From: Hemibagrus wyckioides | Taxonomy: Eukaryota; Chordata; Actinopteri; Siluriformes; Bagridae | Direction: 5' to 3' | Length of the DNA: 64,000 bases | NCBI RefSeq assembly: GCF_019097595.1 | Contig: NC_080717.1 | Coordinates: forward strand, 8,657,501 to 8,721,500 | In this document: piece by piece, positions 12,063 to 23,771 of the stretch | How the letters are laid out: every line of letters begins with the position of its first letter | Position numbering within the stretch: position 1 is the first letter of the stretch | Program-made: the position numbers and the translations under genes | The notes under the pieces: model-generated | The model's database searches: none | What the model was told of the DNA's origin: nothing | Seen by the model: the letters and a program-made list of their open reading frames with translations, nothing else

Positions 12063-12486
12063 CAGTGGGTTCGGAAAGTACTCAGACTCCTTCACTTTTA
12101 CCACAGTTATTACACAGATATTATTATACTGGATATATAATTCAATTAAATTTAACTGACTTTTTAGTCAATAAACATCCATCTATCCTATACCAGGGTA
12201 GCAGGGATCCTGGAGCCTATCGCACCCGGACAATTTACAGATGCGAACCAGCATACAATTCATGTCTCTGGACTTGGGGAGGAAGCCAGGGTACCCAGGC
12301 GAAGCCCCCAAAGCACAGGAAAAACACACAGGGTGCAGGTGAGACTCGAACCCACAATCTTAGAGGTGCAAAGCACTATGACACTGTGTCCCCCAGTCAA
12401 TGAAAAAAACACAATTTAATTGCACATGTATTAATACAAATGTATTAAAAATCAAAGAGTCATATAGATAAGTATTAGATACATCC
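12063..12486. mobile_element. Tc1-like terminal fragments flanking another repeat
   Basis: 12063-12150 begins CAGTGGGTTCGGAAAGTACT, typical of a fish Tc1-like terminus. 12400-12486 (ATGTATTAAAAATCAAAGAG ... AAGTATTAGA) looks like subterminal sequence of the same type. Between them, 12165-12395 is a different fish repeat with GGACTTGGGGAGGAAGCCAG and ACTCGAACCCACAATCTTAG. I read this as one element disrupted by the other. Confidence 0.5.
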
Positions 12487-12875
12487 AAATCAGTGAATTC
12501 AGGTGTTGTTTTTCAGGGGTTGGGCTTGGCCCCTTAGTTCCAGTGAAAGGAACTCTTAATGCTTCAGCATACTAAGACATTTTGGACAATTTCATGCTCC
12601 CAACTTTGTGGGAACAGATTGGGGATGACCCCTTCCTGTTCCAACATGACTGTGCACCAGTGCACAAAGCAAGGTCCATAAAGACACGGATGAGAGAGTT
12701 TGGTGTGGAGGAACTTGACTGGCCTGCACAGAGTCCTGACCTCAACCTGATAGAACACCTTTGGGATGAATTAGAGCGGAGACTGCGAGCCAGGATTTCA
12801 CGTCCAACATCAGTGCCTGACCTCACAAATGCACTTCTAGAGGAATGGTCAAAAATTCCCATAAACCTTGTGAAA
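12482..12875 (+). mobile_element. Internally deleted Tc1-like element (family A), both tips eroded
   Basis: It starts inside the left terminal region (ATCCAAATCAGTGAATTCAG) and jumps at about 12502-12510 to the middle of the transposase gene. From 12582 the frame is open and reads [20 protein letters not shown], then HDCAPVHKA and [15 protein letters not shown]. The second Asp and the Glu of DD34E are therefore present, but the first Asp and the DNA-binding region are gone. It ends near CATAAACCTTGTG. It cannot encode a working transposase. Confidence 0.85.
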
Positions 12876-14012
12876 CTCACGTTTCTTGTATGCTTTTCGT
12901 TTGCACTGGAACACAATATGACAGCTCCGCCTCTGATCACTGTAACCATATTAAACATATAATCAGTGAGAGTGCTTATCTATTCGAGACACATCTTTGT
13001 CTAAAGTAATCTGGATCAGTCATTACTGTATGTCCAGGACCTGAATGAAACACCACAGGTGTAATGATTTTTAATTAACAGTGTGATTTAACACGGAGGT
13101 AATACACATTAGTAACTCTGATCATTATTATGGAAATGTTACTTAATTAGATGTGAAATGACACATCAAGTCAACAAGTAGAAATTTATATTATCAGTTC
13201 CAGGACTCGGTCAGAGAGAGACAGGTGGACTGAGCTGAGAAAGTGTTAGTGAGGTAACAGGCCACAGTTCATTCAAGCGCAGACATATGACATTAAATCA
13301 AACGTAAGAGTCGATCGGGCGACAAAGCGCTCACATCTGCACACATTCACCAGCAATCACACATTTATAGCAAGACAAGCTCCCCGGGGAGTGTATCAAT
13401 CAGTCAGCATACTGTGTAAAGCTGGGCATTGATTCAGACACACACCCACACATACACACAGTCTGAAATTTAATAGAAGGCTGTAGATAATACTACACCA
13501 GCCTGATCTGCTTACTCCACTCGACTGTAATTCTAAACATTCTAATAATGAAAATAAAGGTTACACATATTCAGACCACTAATACACCTCCTTTAATCTA
13601 TGTTCATGGTGTGCCATGTAGGGTTTTTTAACACTTGAGCTGAGATTTTCAAAACGCCACGGCCTTCAAACAAAAGCACTAACCCTGAAAATATGAGGGA
13701 TAGAAAATACGGACTGACGAAAGATTATTTCTTTCAGCTTAATGAAGCCACAATATACAAATCCCAGCCATAATGTGTTCAAAGGGGATATATGATGTGT
13801 TATTATGCCTTTAGCTCACTGATTGGAATTGTTGAAATAATTCAAATAGCTTTGTTAATTCAGTGTGTTCTCCTGTAACCAGAAAAGATTGAAGGATAAG
13901 CTGGCCAAGTATTCATCTGCTACACTTACCGCTCCCTTTAAATTCATTCATTTACTTTATCTTCAAGATCTCTGAGTAACAATCTGTCTCCTCTGATGTC
14001 CTCTAGCTACAC

Positions 14013-14310
14013 CAGGGTTCCCCAACCTTTTTAGTACCATGGACCGGGCAATTTTTCCGCGGTCCGGGGGGTGGGGGATTGACGAGGGAGCTGTCAAGTG
14101 ACATTTGTTTTTGGCGTGGGTTAGCTTGCAGACTTACCAACGTATGGAAAAACCTTTGACTGTGTCAAATGCGGGAGTGAGGCGCAGGCAGAAGTGGCAG
14201 TTTGAAATAAAATACAGATAATTTTAAGTTATATATATAAAATTATAAGTTTATTGTTTTTTTGCGGCCCAATACCAAGTGATCGGCGGCCCGTTGGTTG
14301 GTGACCCCTG
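14013..14310. mobile_element. hAT-type MITE, 298 bp, with 8-bp target duplication
   Basis: The left end CAGGGTTCCCCAACC and the right end (reversed) CAGGGGTCACCAACC match at 13 of 15 positions. The flanks are AGCTACAC (14005-14012) and ATCTACAC (14311-14318), an 8-bp duplication with one mismatch, as hAT transposases produce. GC-rich subterminal parts (CCGCGGTCCGG; GCGGCCCG) and no coding frame indicate a non-autonomous element. Confidence 0.85.
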
Positions 14311-15371
14311 ATCTACACTAACAATTCATGAAAATTTTATTTTAAATACAGTTTAAAGGCATCGTTTTATTCAACTATATTTACAGATCAGATCTTGAAT
14401 TTCACTTTTGATATACTGTAGTCACATTAAACTGTCAGACAGTGGCACTGAACTTAATACTGCTCCTTGGGTCAATATCACACGAGAAGAATGGGCACAA
14501 GTCCAAGGTCTGAATGGTGCATAAACCGAGACACGCCTCCCGAACAACTTCTGAATATTTATTAAGTCTGTTGCTATGTCTGAGGTCAGAATATCTGCAG
14601 TGAATGTGTAATTTCAGACTCTCACTACGCACACTTAACACAACCTAGCATCTCTTTTCTGTCAAAAACGTGTTACTTGAATTTTAGTTAATAAATTAAA
14701 ATATGAATTAACCTATGATTTTGTATTAATGGACAATATTTTACTCAAGTTAGTGTGTAAATGTAATCTCTGTAGTTGTATATTGATGAATTTACCAAGC
14801 ACCGGTAAAATCCCAGCACATCTCACACGGTGCAGCTGATTTCATTTTGTGACGCCTACAAAACTCTGTAAGAAGCAAAGCTCGTACAGATGAAACGGAC
14901 TGTCTCAAACTTGCAAATTTTTTTCAAAGCAAAGTGTCTCTCAGCCAGAAATCCCCAGACCTTCCCTGATGTAGAGAAGCAGGAGGGCACGTGTCTGCAG
15001 GGAGCAAACTGTCCGCATCACACTAGGAAATATGCAACCCATCCTCCCATTTCTACAGAGGCAATGTCAAATGACTGGTCTGGATTTATATGCTGGCTCA
15101 CATTCTTCGTTTGAACATGTCTGTAGTTAATATGAATGTTTCATTAAATTTAGGTGTGTAACTAAAAACATGTTTTTTGCATATAAAACTTCGGCATATA
15201 AAAGTGCAGCAGCATTATATACGTCCTATGCATAAATTTACACAGTCAAGCATGAGAAGGATACAATTTTCTTCCTAAAATTATAAGATTAAGAATTCAC
15301 GAATAAATTTGTTTGCATCAAGCCTCATGAATGCAGCCCATGTCTGGCATTGGATACTTCAAAAACAAAAT

Positions 15372-15870
15372 GTATCAGGCATAACATTATGACCACTGAG
15401 GGGTGCCGTGAATAACACTGATGATCTCCTCATCATGGCACCTGTTAGTGGGTGGGATATATTAGGCAGCAGGTGAACATTTTGTCCTCAAAGTTGATGT
15501 GTTAGAAGCAGGAAAAATGGGCAAGCGTAAGGATTTGATGAAGGGCCAAATTGTGATGGCTAGACGACTGGATCAGAGCATCTCCAAAACTGCAGCTCTT
15601 GTGGGGTGTTCCCGGTCTGCAGTGGTCAGTATCTATCAAAAGTGGTCCAAGGAAGGAACAGTGGTGAACCGGCGACAGGATCAGACTCAAGACTGATGCA
15701 CTAGGGAAGCAAAGGCTGGCTCTTCTGTTAATATCTTGGTGCCAGATACTACAGCACACCTTCAGGGAGCTAGAGGAGTCCATGCCTCGACAGGCCAGGG
15801 CTGTTTTGGCAGCAAAAGGACGACCAACACAATATTAGGCAGGTGGTCATAATGTTATGCCTGATCTGTG
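15372..15870 (+). mobile_element. Tc1-like derivative (family B) keeping only the helix-turn-helix region
   Basis: Ends read ATCAGGCATAACATTATGACC on the left and GGTCATAATGTTATGCCTGA on the right, a long inverted pair. From 15517 it reads [20 protein letters not shown], then [18 protein letters not shown] and [16 protein letters not shown], a Tc1/Pax-type helix-turn-helix start. A stop follows at 15694-15696. No catalytic domain remains. The internal deletion differs from that in the 23.1-kb copy. Confidence 0.85.
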
Positions 15871-17639
15871 AATTTTATTTTATTTTTTCTCTCGATTCAA
15901 CACCCAACAGCACAGCTGAGAAATGACATCCTGCTCACTATACAGACTGACTACAGAGGGAATGACATAACAGCGTTGCATCACCTGTGTACCGAAGAAC
16001 AGCCCAAAAGAGTCAGATTCGTGTCAAATATATTTAAAGAAATGTATTGAATGGAAAACAAAATGAACTGAACTTGACAATTACCAATTACACCAAACAG
16101 GGACCTTCATATGATGTGGTTCTATCACTAAATAAAGATAAACAGAGACAGAATTCTGCAATAATAAAGTCATTGTTCCTTAGTTCAGTATCAGTTACTT
16201 GTTTACGCTGCTGGAGATTTTCTTTCTGATTCTGACACCAGCTCTCATCCGGGTGGGTTTTTCAGGCATAACTCTAAACTAGTATGGTTTGGAGAACTCA
16301 ATTTTCAGGAAGTAGTATTGCATGAGCTGTCTGAGCTGTGCGGAGGTCTAACATCCAGCACATACCCCGCAATATCATGGTGTCATGTTACATAAAAAAA
16401 TAAAATATGCCACAGATTTCTCACGTCTGGATGTTTCCTACAACAACAGCGGCTCCAGCTGAGAGCAGTGGGAGCGGGTCATATTCATTACATTACTGTT
16501 TCTTTAGTAAAAGTCTTTCACAGGGATATGTACGATGGACGGTTTACATAATCTGTACTTTATAATAAACAAAGTTGTTAGTTAACAAAGAAAAAGCCAC
16601 GTCTAGTGCTATTCCAGAGATCTGGAATAATCTACAGGATTCCTGTAACAGGAAAGTCTTCAGGACTGAGGATTTTGTATTGTAGTTTCTTGAGGAACAT
16701 GACAAGCTGTTTTATTAATTTTTTATAGAAAAATTAAATGATATGCTGGTGAGGGAATGAGCGTTTGTAGCTGCTATAAGTCATAACAGGAACTAATATG
16801 TCTCACGGATGTTCAACAACATCAAGAATAACTATAAATGCGACGTATTGCTAAATTGCAACAGTTAACGATAATCGCTGTGACTTGAAGAATAAAACGC
16901 CTTGGAATTTTGCATTCGGTTTTATAAAGGCAACAGTCATGCTGCATCACACAATGCCGTCATGTTTTATTCCTGCGTAAAAGTGTTAAATGTGTAAAAG
17001 CAAGATGCCGTCAAAAGTAATGCAAAGATTCTGCATGTAAAAACACTGCTACGTCGAGTAGAAAAAGTTAAAACAATCAATACAATTTGTCTTCACATTT
17101 AAATCTGCATAAAATCTCTTATGTATACGGTTGGTGATGTTTTCTTAAAAGCTCTGTGTAAGGTTGTTAGAAAACTTGCAAGTCTTTTATAATAACAGTA
17201 ATGTTAATAATAATAATAATAGCATTTTGGTTAGAAGAGCATTTCAGGCTATCCAAAGCCATTGGACAGATACGGCTTCTGCAAATCCGAGACATGATTG
17301 TTGATGATGTTTTTGTCGTCAGTTACTTCATTTAAAAAATTCTCTGTCATGTCATGTAAAAATGTTTGGAATTTCTTTCAATTCCTAAATCACAGTCCTT
17401 ACATCATGCACTGTAGATGCCAATGAATCACTGACTCCTCCACTGCTGACGCCTGTAACTGGTGAGATCGTCCACTACCAGCTGTATTCAGCTCCATGTG
17501 ACTCTTCGTACAGTTTTGGGAGCAGTGAAACAGAACCGGTGTCAGTTTTATGCTTCGTACTGACAGGGAATTGATGTGTTTATAGCCAATATGGACAACA
17601 TGAACCCATATGTGCTTGTTGAACATCCCCTTTCAGTGT

Positions 17640-18240
17640 TATAATAACCTCCTCTAGGCTTTCCACTAGATTTTGGAGTGTGGCTGTGGAAATTTCAGAT
17701 CATTCAGCCACAAGTGATGTTAAGTGAAGAGGCCAGTCCAAGAGGCGTTCCAAGTTCATCTCAAGGGGTTGAGGTGAGAAACGCGCAAGACTTTCTAGTT
17801 CTTCTACACAAACCTTGGTAAAACCATGTCTTCATGGAGCTGACTTTGTACACAGAGGACAGATTTGTGTCCCTTAGCTCCAGTGAAGGCAAAGCTTTTC
17901 TAAATTATTATGCACTTCTAAATGAAGCATGAGAACTGAGGGCCTTTATTATCGCCACACATACATTACAGCACAGTGGAATTCTTTTCTTCGCATATCC
18001 CAGCTGAGGACATTGGGGTCAGAGCACAGGGGCAGCTATGATACAGCTCCTCTGGAGCAGAGAGGGTTAAGGGCCTTGCTCAACTGCCCAACAGTGGAGC
18101 TTAGTGGTGCTGAAGCTTGAACCCACGATCCTCCAATCAACAACCCATAGCCTTAACCACTTGAGCCACCACTGCCCCTCATGGCAACACATGGATATGA
18201 TGCTCAAGTGTCCTCAAAACTTTGGCCATATTGCGTATTA
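17640..18240 (-). mobile_element. Ancient Tc1-like remnant interrupted by a SINE
   Basis: The left part (17640-17937) has degenerate Tc1 C-terminal sequence in reverse (CCATGTCTTCATGGAGCTGA, CCCTTAGCTCCAGTGAAGG). The right part (18181-18240) ends AACTTTGGCCATATTGCG, like a decayed Tc1 tip. Between them is a complete-looking SINE, so the SINE landed in an existing Tc1 copy. Confidence 0.72.
17938..18180 (-). repeat. tRNA-derived SINE (family 1), reversed, nested in Tc1 remnant
   Basis: The tail side begins GGCCTTTATTATCGCCACAC, and the body has ATCCCAGCTGAGGACATTGG and GAGAGGGTTAAGGGCCTTGC. The head (minus strand) has a degenerate A box, GGCTCAAGTGGTTAAGG, and a B box, GGGTTCAAGC. It is nearly full length and one of the better copies here. 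Confidence 0.85.
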
Positions 18241-18639
18241 CTAAGATAGACCGGCTTAACTGACAGCTTTGGTTAACTCCTTTAGACTGATGCAAGCACA
18301 GGCTCACATACGTCCAGAGCAAAAAGATAAAATTCAAGTGTTTTCACCTTCCTAATTGCTTTAAATGAAGATAAGGAGAAGCACCCAATGTGATCGATAC
18401 AGAAAGTGCGATCAAACTCAATAGCAAACCGGCGGCACTGTCCTGAAGTCCTGAAGCACTGTAAGGCAAAAGAAAAGCAGTGTGTGCTACTGCAGAATGG
18501 ATTCTCTCCTGTCTTGCTGATTTGCTATTGAGCTGTCTGTCTGCTTGATGGCTGATTGATTGGGCCGCCTGGCCAATCAAGGATTGATTTGCTCATCATG
18601 CTTTCTTGACTGAATTCGCTGGCCTGGTGTGTGCAAAAG

Positions 18640-18754
18640 AGAGAGAGAGAGCGAGAGAGAGAGAGAGAAAGTGAGAGTGAGAGAGAGAGAGAGATCCAGA
18701 AATATGGGTTCATATCTGGCACTGTATTTTTTGTTACAAAAAAAAAAAAAAAAG
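18640..18754. repeat. (GA)n microsatellite and poly(A)
   Basis: GA-rich run 18640-18693 with GCGA and AAGTGA interruptions, and a run of about 16 A at 18739-18754. Confidence 0.93.
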
Positions 18755-19194
18755 AGAGAAATGGTCTGGCATGAATCATAAATGTGAAGGAAAAGCGTGT
18801 GTGTGCATGACTATCCCTGCCACACACAGCTTGCATATGTCACTACAGCATCACTTAAAAATCATTAATCCGATACGATAATATGAAAATATGAATTATT
18901 ACAGATGCCAGAATGTGCAGAGCTACACTGTAGAGCAACCAGCTTATCTAAAGCTCAGGTACTGTTTAGATTAAGAGCTTTAACAGACATACAGAGTTTT
19001 GTAAAGTCTCTAGCATCAGATATATGCCACAATGACAGGTATGCTGTATATATCACGTGTCTGGAGTAAAAAGATCAACTTGATTAACATGGATATGTAT
19101 TAGCAGTAAAACCAATATGATAGAAATGCTTGAGGGGCTAACTGTGGGTAAAGCTTCATACAAGCTTTCTCCTCATCATCTGATGTTGCTCGTA

Positions 19195-19580
19195 CACAAA
19201 AGGTATGTGGACACCTCACTGTCACACTCATAGAATACCTAAGCAATTAAAATGAAGCTGATCCCCCTTTTTGCTGATGTACTAACTCTCTTAGGAAGGC
19301 ATTTGTGTTCATTCAACCATAGTGAGGTCAGGCCACTGTCGGGTGAAGAGGTCAGTGGTCATGTTCATCTTAAAGTGTTCAGTGGAGCTGAGGTCAGGAC
19401 TCTCGAGTTCTTCCATTGCAACCTTGGCAAATCATGTAGCTTTTCGGAGCTTTGCTTTGTGTACAGGGCCATTGTCATGATTAAAGAGGTTTGGGTCTCT
19501 TAGTTCCAATAAAAAGAAATCTGCAGCATACAAAATACATTCTATACAACTGTGTTCTTCCAGCTTTGTGGGAACAGATT
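19195..19580 (-). mobile_element. Ancient Tc1-like remnant
   Basis: Degenerate sequence similar to the 17.6-kb remnant: GGCATTTGTGTTCATTCAAC, GAGGTCAGGACTCTCGAGTT, CTCTTAGTTCCAATAAAAAG, and CAGCTTTGTGGGAACAGATT. Both ends are eroded and no frame remains. Confidence 0.65.
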
Positions 19581-19778
19581 GAGGAAAAACCACATATGAG
19601 TGTGTACATACTCTGGGCCATCTGGTACTGTATAAGCAGTATGAATTTAAAACGTCTTCAAATGTATGCAAACCAAATAAGCTTGCTGATTAGAATATTA
19701 GAGTATTCCCATCAGGAGACATCTTAGATTTATTAGATTTCTCTTTTTCATTCACATAAACATTTTTAGGAAATTATT

Positions 19779-20002
19779 TGTGTGTGTGTGTGTGTGTGTG
19801 TGTGCCTGCACAGACTGGAGAGCCAGAGAGTGATAGAGGTTACTATGGTTCAGTAAGCTTTGCGATTGTCTATGCCTCTCTGCTCTCCGTAAATCTGCTG
19901 TGTCTGTGTGTGTGTGAGAGACAATTGTGAGTGTGAAAGAGAGAGAGACAGAGAGAGAGAGGGACAGACAGAGAGAGAGAGAGATAAAATGTGTGTGTGT
20001 GT
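19779..20002. repeat. (TG)n and (GA)n microsatellite cluster
   Basis: TG run 19779-19804, then TG and GA/GACA runs from 19905 to 20002. These lie just downstream, in the gene sense, of the exon at 20174-20287. Confidence 0.92.
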
Positions 20003-20173
20003 TTGTATCAATGACCACTAACGTGGTCCAGTGTGCACTGGGGCATTAAATCAAATGGCAAAGCAGGTAGCACGCGGTCATGTCACTGACTCAGACAAGG
20101 ACAAAACCCAGAGACCTGAAAATGCACTCACTCAGTCAATCTCTCTCTCACACACACACTTTGGTTTTATTAC

Positions 20174-20287
20174 CTGACTCGTTCTTTAGGGTCACCAAAC
20201 GACTCTTTGAGGTGGGAGAAGTCTGGATAGAAATGGACAGATGGGGAGATGATCTCCAACAAGCCTGACTGAATTTCTGCTGGAAAT
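20174..20287 (-). CDS. mgat4b: mgat4b internal coding exon, catalytic domain
   Basis: This 114-bp exon completes a Leu codon and encodes [16 protein letters not shown], then [17 protein letters not shown], then KERVR. The LLEIISP and YPDF-xLxESFGD-KERVRWRTKQ blocks are hallmarks of the GlcNAc-T IV family. The acceptor is ...ctctcAG and the donor is GTAATA. The last codon is split after AG, and the next exon supplies A to give Arg. The protein stays in frame across both junctions, which argues that the locus is functional despite heavy transposon load in the introns. Confidence 0.95.
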
Positions 20288-20457
20288 CTGAGAGAGAAAA
20301 GAAATATTTAATTGTAATTGTGTTCTAGTTTCACTTTATTATCATTTTATGTACACTGTGTTTTGCATCATGCTTTATAATAGCCATTGTGTTGGCAGCA
20401 CTGAATAATGACACCCTCATGAAGACTTAAATGAACTGAGCTTGAGAACTATTAAGG

Positions 20458-20459
<2 letters not shown>

Positions 20460-20497
<38 letters not shown>

Positions 20498-20786
20498 AGG
20501 AGGGGCAGAAAAATGGGAAATGGTGATGCGGTGACTAATAGAGGAAAGTGAAATGAAGCAATAATGATGGAGCAGTGCATTAAACAAATCACAGAGGAAG
20601 ACATGCGTGTGTGTGTGTGTGCGTGTGTGTGTGCGTGTGTGTGTGTGTGTGTGTACAGACAGTAATAATGATGGATGGTTAGCTACAGACATGAACAAAT
20701 CTATCAAAATTTTAAAAGCATTTTCTTAGTCTCACACACACATGCATGCACACATACACACATACATTCATACATACACATACACC
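20460..20786. repeat. (GA)n, (GT)n and (CA)n microsatellite cluster
   Basis: GA run 20460-20496, interrupted GT run 20605-20654, and CA/CATA run 20733-20786. Confidence 0.92.
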
Positions 20787-21388
20787 TATCAGCTATAACA
20801 TTAAAGCCACTGACAGGTGATATGAATAATATTGATTTTCCCATTACAGTGGCACCTGTCAGTTGGTGGTACATGATAGGCAGCATGTAAACAGTCAGTT
20901 CTCAATGTTGATGTGTTGGAAGCATGGGAAATGGGCAAGTGTCAGGATCTAAGCGACTGAAAAAGACCAAATTGTGACGGCTAGACAGCTGGGTCAGAGC
21001 ATCTCCAAATCAGCAGATCTACATGCAATGGTTAGTACCTAGCCAACTGGTCCAAGAAAGGATAACCGGTGAACTACAGTGACAAGTCTCAATGATGTGC
21101 ATGAGGACGGAAGTCTAGCTCGATTGAAGAGCTACTGTAGCACAAATAACTGATCAATTTAAAGCTGGCTTTGATTAAAAGGTGTCAGAACACACAGTGT
21201 TTCTCAGCTTGCAGTGTATGGGGCCGTGCAGCTGCAGACCGGTCTGAGTGACTATGCGGACCAATGACCACCACCACAGCTGCCTTCAGGAGCAATGGAA
21301 GAAGTTCAGAGCTGTCACAGTATCACAAGAGAGACCTACATACAATTATACGACCCAGGGGGTGTTAATGTTATGGCTGATTGATGTA
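20783..21388 (+). mobile_element. Tc1-like derivative, decayed, internally deleted
   Basis: The left end CACCTATCAGCTATAACATT and right end AATGTTATGGCTGATTGATG form the terminal inverted pair of a Tc1-like family related to family B. The interior matches the HTH region of the transposase (GACGGCTAGACAGCTGGGTC) and then fragments of the catalytic part. No open frame remains. Confidence 0.75.
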
Positions 21389-21917
21389 TGTGCATTTGCA
21401 GACTCATGTCAAAGTGCTCCTATAGTTAATAGTTCTGCACATAGAAATGCATTTTTGTGGATAGAGAAAAAATTAACATGTGGTTCCTAATAAAGTGTCC
21501 AGTGACTATATATTATATATGATGTAGCCCATCACAAAGCAGGGCTACATCATCATTGCAATATATATATCATTGCAAACTGTATTATTTACCAAGAACA
21601 GCACATCCTAAAGTGTTTTGTTCTTCTAATACCAACCCAAACCTTTTAGATGTATTAAAGCATAACAAATCACAAATTTGATCTGTTCATAGTTATGCTA
21701 ATGTGCGGAAGGCCGCAAAACTAGCCAGTTCCTGTTAACAATTACATTCAAGCGGCTGTCCCTCACAAGACTCTTTTTTCTGTCTTGAAGTAATAAAAAC
21801 AAACAAATAAATAAATAAAGAATAAAAATTAAAAGCAGCTTGTCATGTTAACAAGAAACCACAAAGCCCTTTGGAAGCCTTTCCCTTAAAAACTTCAGCT
21901 GGTTACAAACCACTAGC

Positions 21918-23038
21918 ACTGTTTTTACAAACATTTGTGAAAGAATGGGTCGCTCTCAGGAGCTCAGTGAATTCCAGCGTGGAACTGTGATAGGATGCCA
22001 CCTGTGCAACAAATCCAGTCGTGAAATTTCCTCGCTCCTAAATATTCCACAGTCAACTGTCAGCTGTATTATAAGAACGTGGAAGTGTTTGGGAACGACA
22101 GAAACTCAGCCACGAAGTGGTAGGCCACGTAAACTGACGGAGCGGGGTCAGCGGATGCTGAGGCGCATAGTGCGAAGAGGTCGCCAACTTTCTGCAGAGT
22201 CAATCGCTACAGACCTCCAAACTTCATGTGGCCTTCAGATTAACTCAAGAACAGTGCGCAGAGAGCTTCATGGAATGGGTTTCCATGGCCGAGCAGCTGC
22301 ATCCAAGCCATACATCACCAAGTGCAATGCAAAGCGTCGGATGCAGTGGTGTAAAGCACGCCGCCACTGGACTCTAGAGCAGTGGAGACGCGTTCTCTGG
22401 AGTGACGAATCGCGCTTCTCCATCTGGCAATCTGATGGATGAGTCTGGGTTTGGCGGTTGCCAGGAGAACGGTACTTGTCTGACTGCATTGTGCCAAGTG
22501 TAAAGTTTGGTGGAGGGGGGATTATGGTGTGGGGTTGTTTTTCAGGAGCTGGGCTTGGCCCCTTAGTTCTAGTGAAAGGAACTCTGAATGCTTCAGCATA
22601 CCAAGACATTTTGGACAATTCCATGCTCCCAACTTTGTGGCCCCTTCCTCTTCCAACATGACTGTGCACCAGTGACCAAAGCAAGGTCCATAAAGACATG
22701 GATGATAGAGTCTGGTGTGGATGAACTTGACTGGCCTGCACAGAGTCCTGACCTCAACCCGATAGAACACCTTTGGGATGAATTAGAGCGGAGACTGAGA
22801 GCCAGGCCTTCTCGTCCAACATCAGTGTGTGACCTCACAAATGCGCTTCTGGAAGAATGGTCAAAAATTCCCATAAACACACTCCTAAACCTTGTGGACA
22901 GCCTTCCCAGAAGAGTTGAAGCTGTTATAGCTGCAAAGGGTGGACCGACGTCATATTGAACCCTATGGATTAGGAATGGGATGTCACTTAAGTTCATATG
23001 CGAGTCAAGGCAGGTGAGCGAATACTTTTGGCAATATA

Positions 23039-23039
<1 letters not shown>
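21918..23039 (+). mobile_element. 5'-truncated Tc1-like transposon, same subfamily as 26.5 kb copy
   Basis: Sequence from GTTTTTACAAACATTTGTG onward matches the 26.5-kb copy closely, but the left inverted end and about 110 bp are missing. The right end reads ...CTTTTGGCAATATAGT and runs straight into a (TA)n tract. Confidence 0.9.
21945..22959 (+). pseudogene. Tc1-like transposase, stop codon plus 17-bp deletion
   Basis: This has the same start (MGRSQELSEFQRG) and the same in-frame TGA after SIWQSDG (22440-22442) as the 26.5-kb copy. In addition, 17 bp are missing after 22640, where the other copy reads on through a WEQFG-type segment. This shifts the frame just before the second catalytic Asp. 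The shifted frame then reads [16 protein letters not shown] and [15 protein letters not shown] to 22959. It is clearly dead. The shared stop shows the two copies come from an already defective parent or from each other. Confidence 0.9.

Positions 23040-23105
<66 letters not shown>
23039..23105. repeat. (TA)n microsatellite between two Tc1-like ends
   Basis: About 33 TA units bounded by the right end of one Tc1-like copy and the outer end of a family B derivative. Confidence 0.95.
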
Positions 23106-23110
<5 letters not shown>

Positions 23111-23587
23111 CGATCAGGCATAACATTATGACCTTATATTGTGTTGGTCCCCCTTTTGCTGCCAAAACAGCCCTGACCCGTCATGCACTGTGTATTCTGA
23201 CACCTTTCTATCAGAACCAGCATTACCTTCAGCAACAGTAGCTCGTCTGTTGGATCGGATCACACGGGTCAGCCTTCTCTCCTCATGTGCTTCAATGAGC
23301 CTTGTCCACCCATGACCCTGTCTCCGGTCCACCATTGTTCCTTTCTTGGACCACTTATGATAGATACTGACCACTGCAGACCGGAAACACCACACAAGAG
23401 CTGCAGTTTTGGAGATGCTCTGATCCAGTGGTCTAGCCATCACAATTTTGACCCTTCATCAAACTCGCTCAAATCCTTACGCTTTTTTTCCTGATTCTAA
23501 CACATCAACTTTGAGGACAAAATGTTCACTTGCTGCCTAATATATCCCACCCACTAACAGGTGCCATGATGAGGAGATCATCAGTGG
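23106..23587 (-). mobile_element. Tc1-like derivative (family B), HTH-only, reversed
   Basis: The end near the (TA)n tract reads CACACCGATCAGGCATAACA after a TA. The minus-strand frame 23126-23443 (105 aa) reads [19 protein letters not shown], then AVVSIYHKWSKKGT and RRATVAEGNAGSDRKVSE, then YTVHDGSGLFWQQKG and a stop. It therefore keeps the two helix-turn-helix subdomains of a Tc1 transposase and loses the whole catalytic domain. The far end stops at ...GAGGAGATCATCAGTG. Confidence 0.85.
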
Positions 23588-23771
23588 TCAAATCAGAATG
23601 AAGAATCCCGTGCTGTTGTGGTGAACTAAAATCTCACAGACTACTGCAGAGCAAATTTTACACACAATAACAAATAACTGCTTCTTTAACAAGACAGCAA
23701 AGAAATGTATGTAATGATTTTTCCTCTAAGTAGATGACACTACAGAATACTATAAAATGCAGTAATCGATG

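Larger units (their letters stand above)
11643..20173 (-). other. mgat4b: mgat4b intron, about 8.5 kb
   Basis: This contains, in order: nested repeats at 12063-12486, a deleted Tc1-like copy (12482-12875), a hAT-type MITE (14013-14310), a Tc1 HTH-bearing derivative (15372-15870), a Tc1 remnant split by a SINE (17640-18240), GA and CA microsatellites, and another Tc1 remnant (19195-19580). Stretches such as 12880-14000, 14320-15370 and 15875-17600 look unique and non-coding. Confidence 0.85.

Noticed and set aside
22268..22741. Long minus-strand open frames opposite the Tc1 transposase copies
   Set aside because: Shadow frames of the transposase gene on the other strand.
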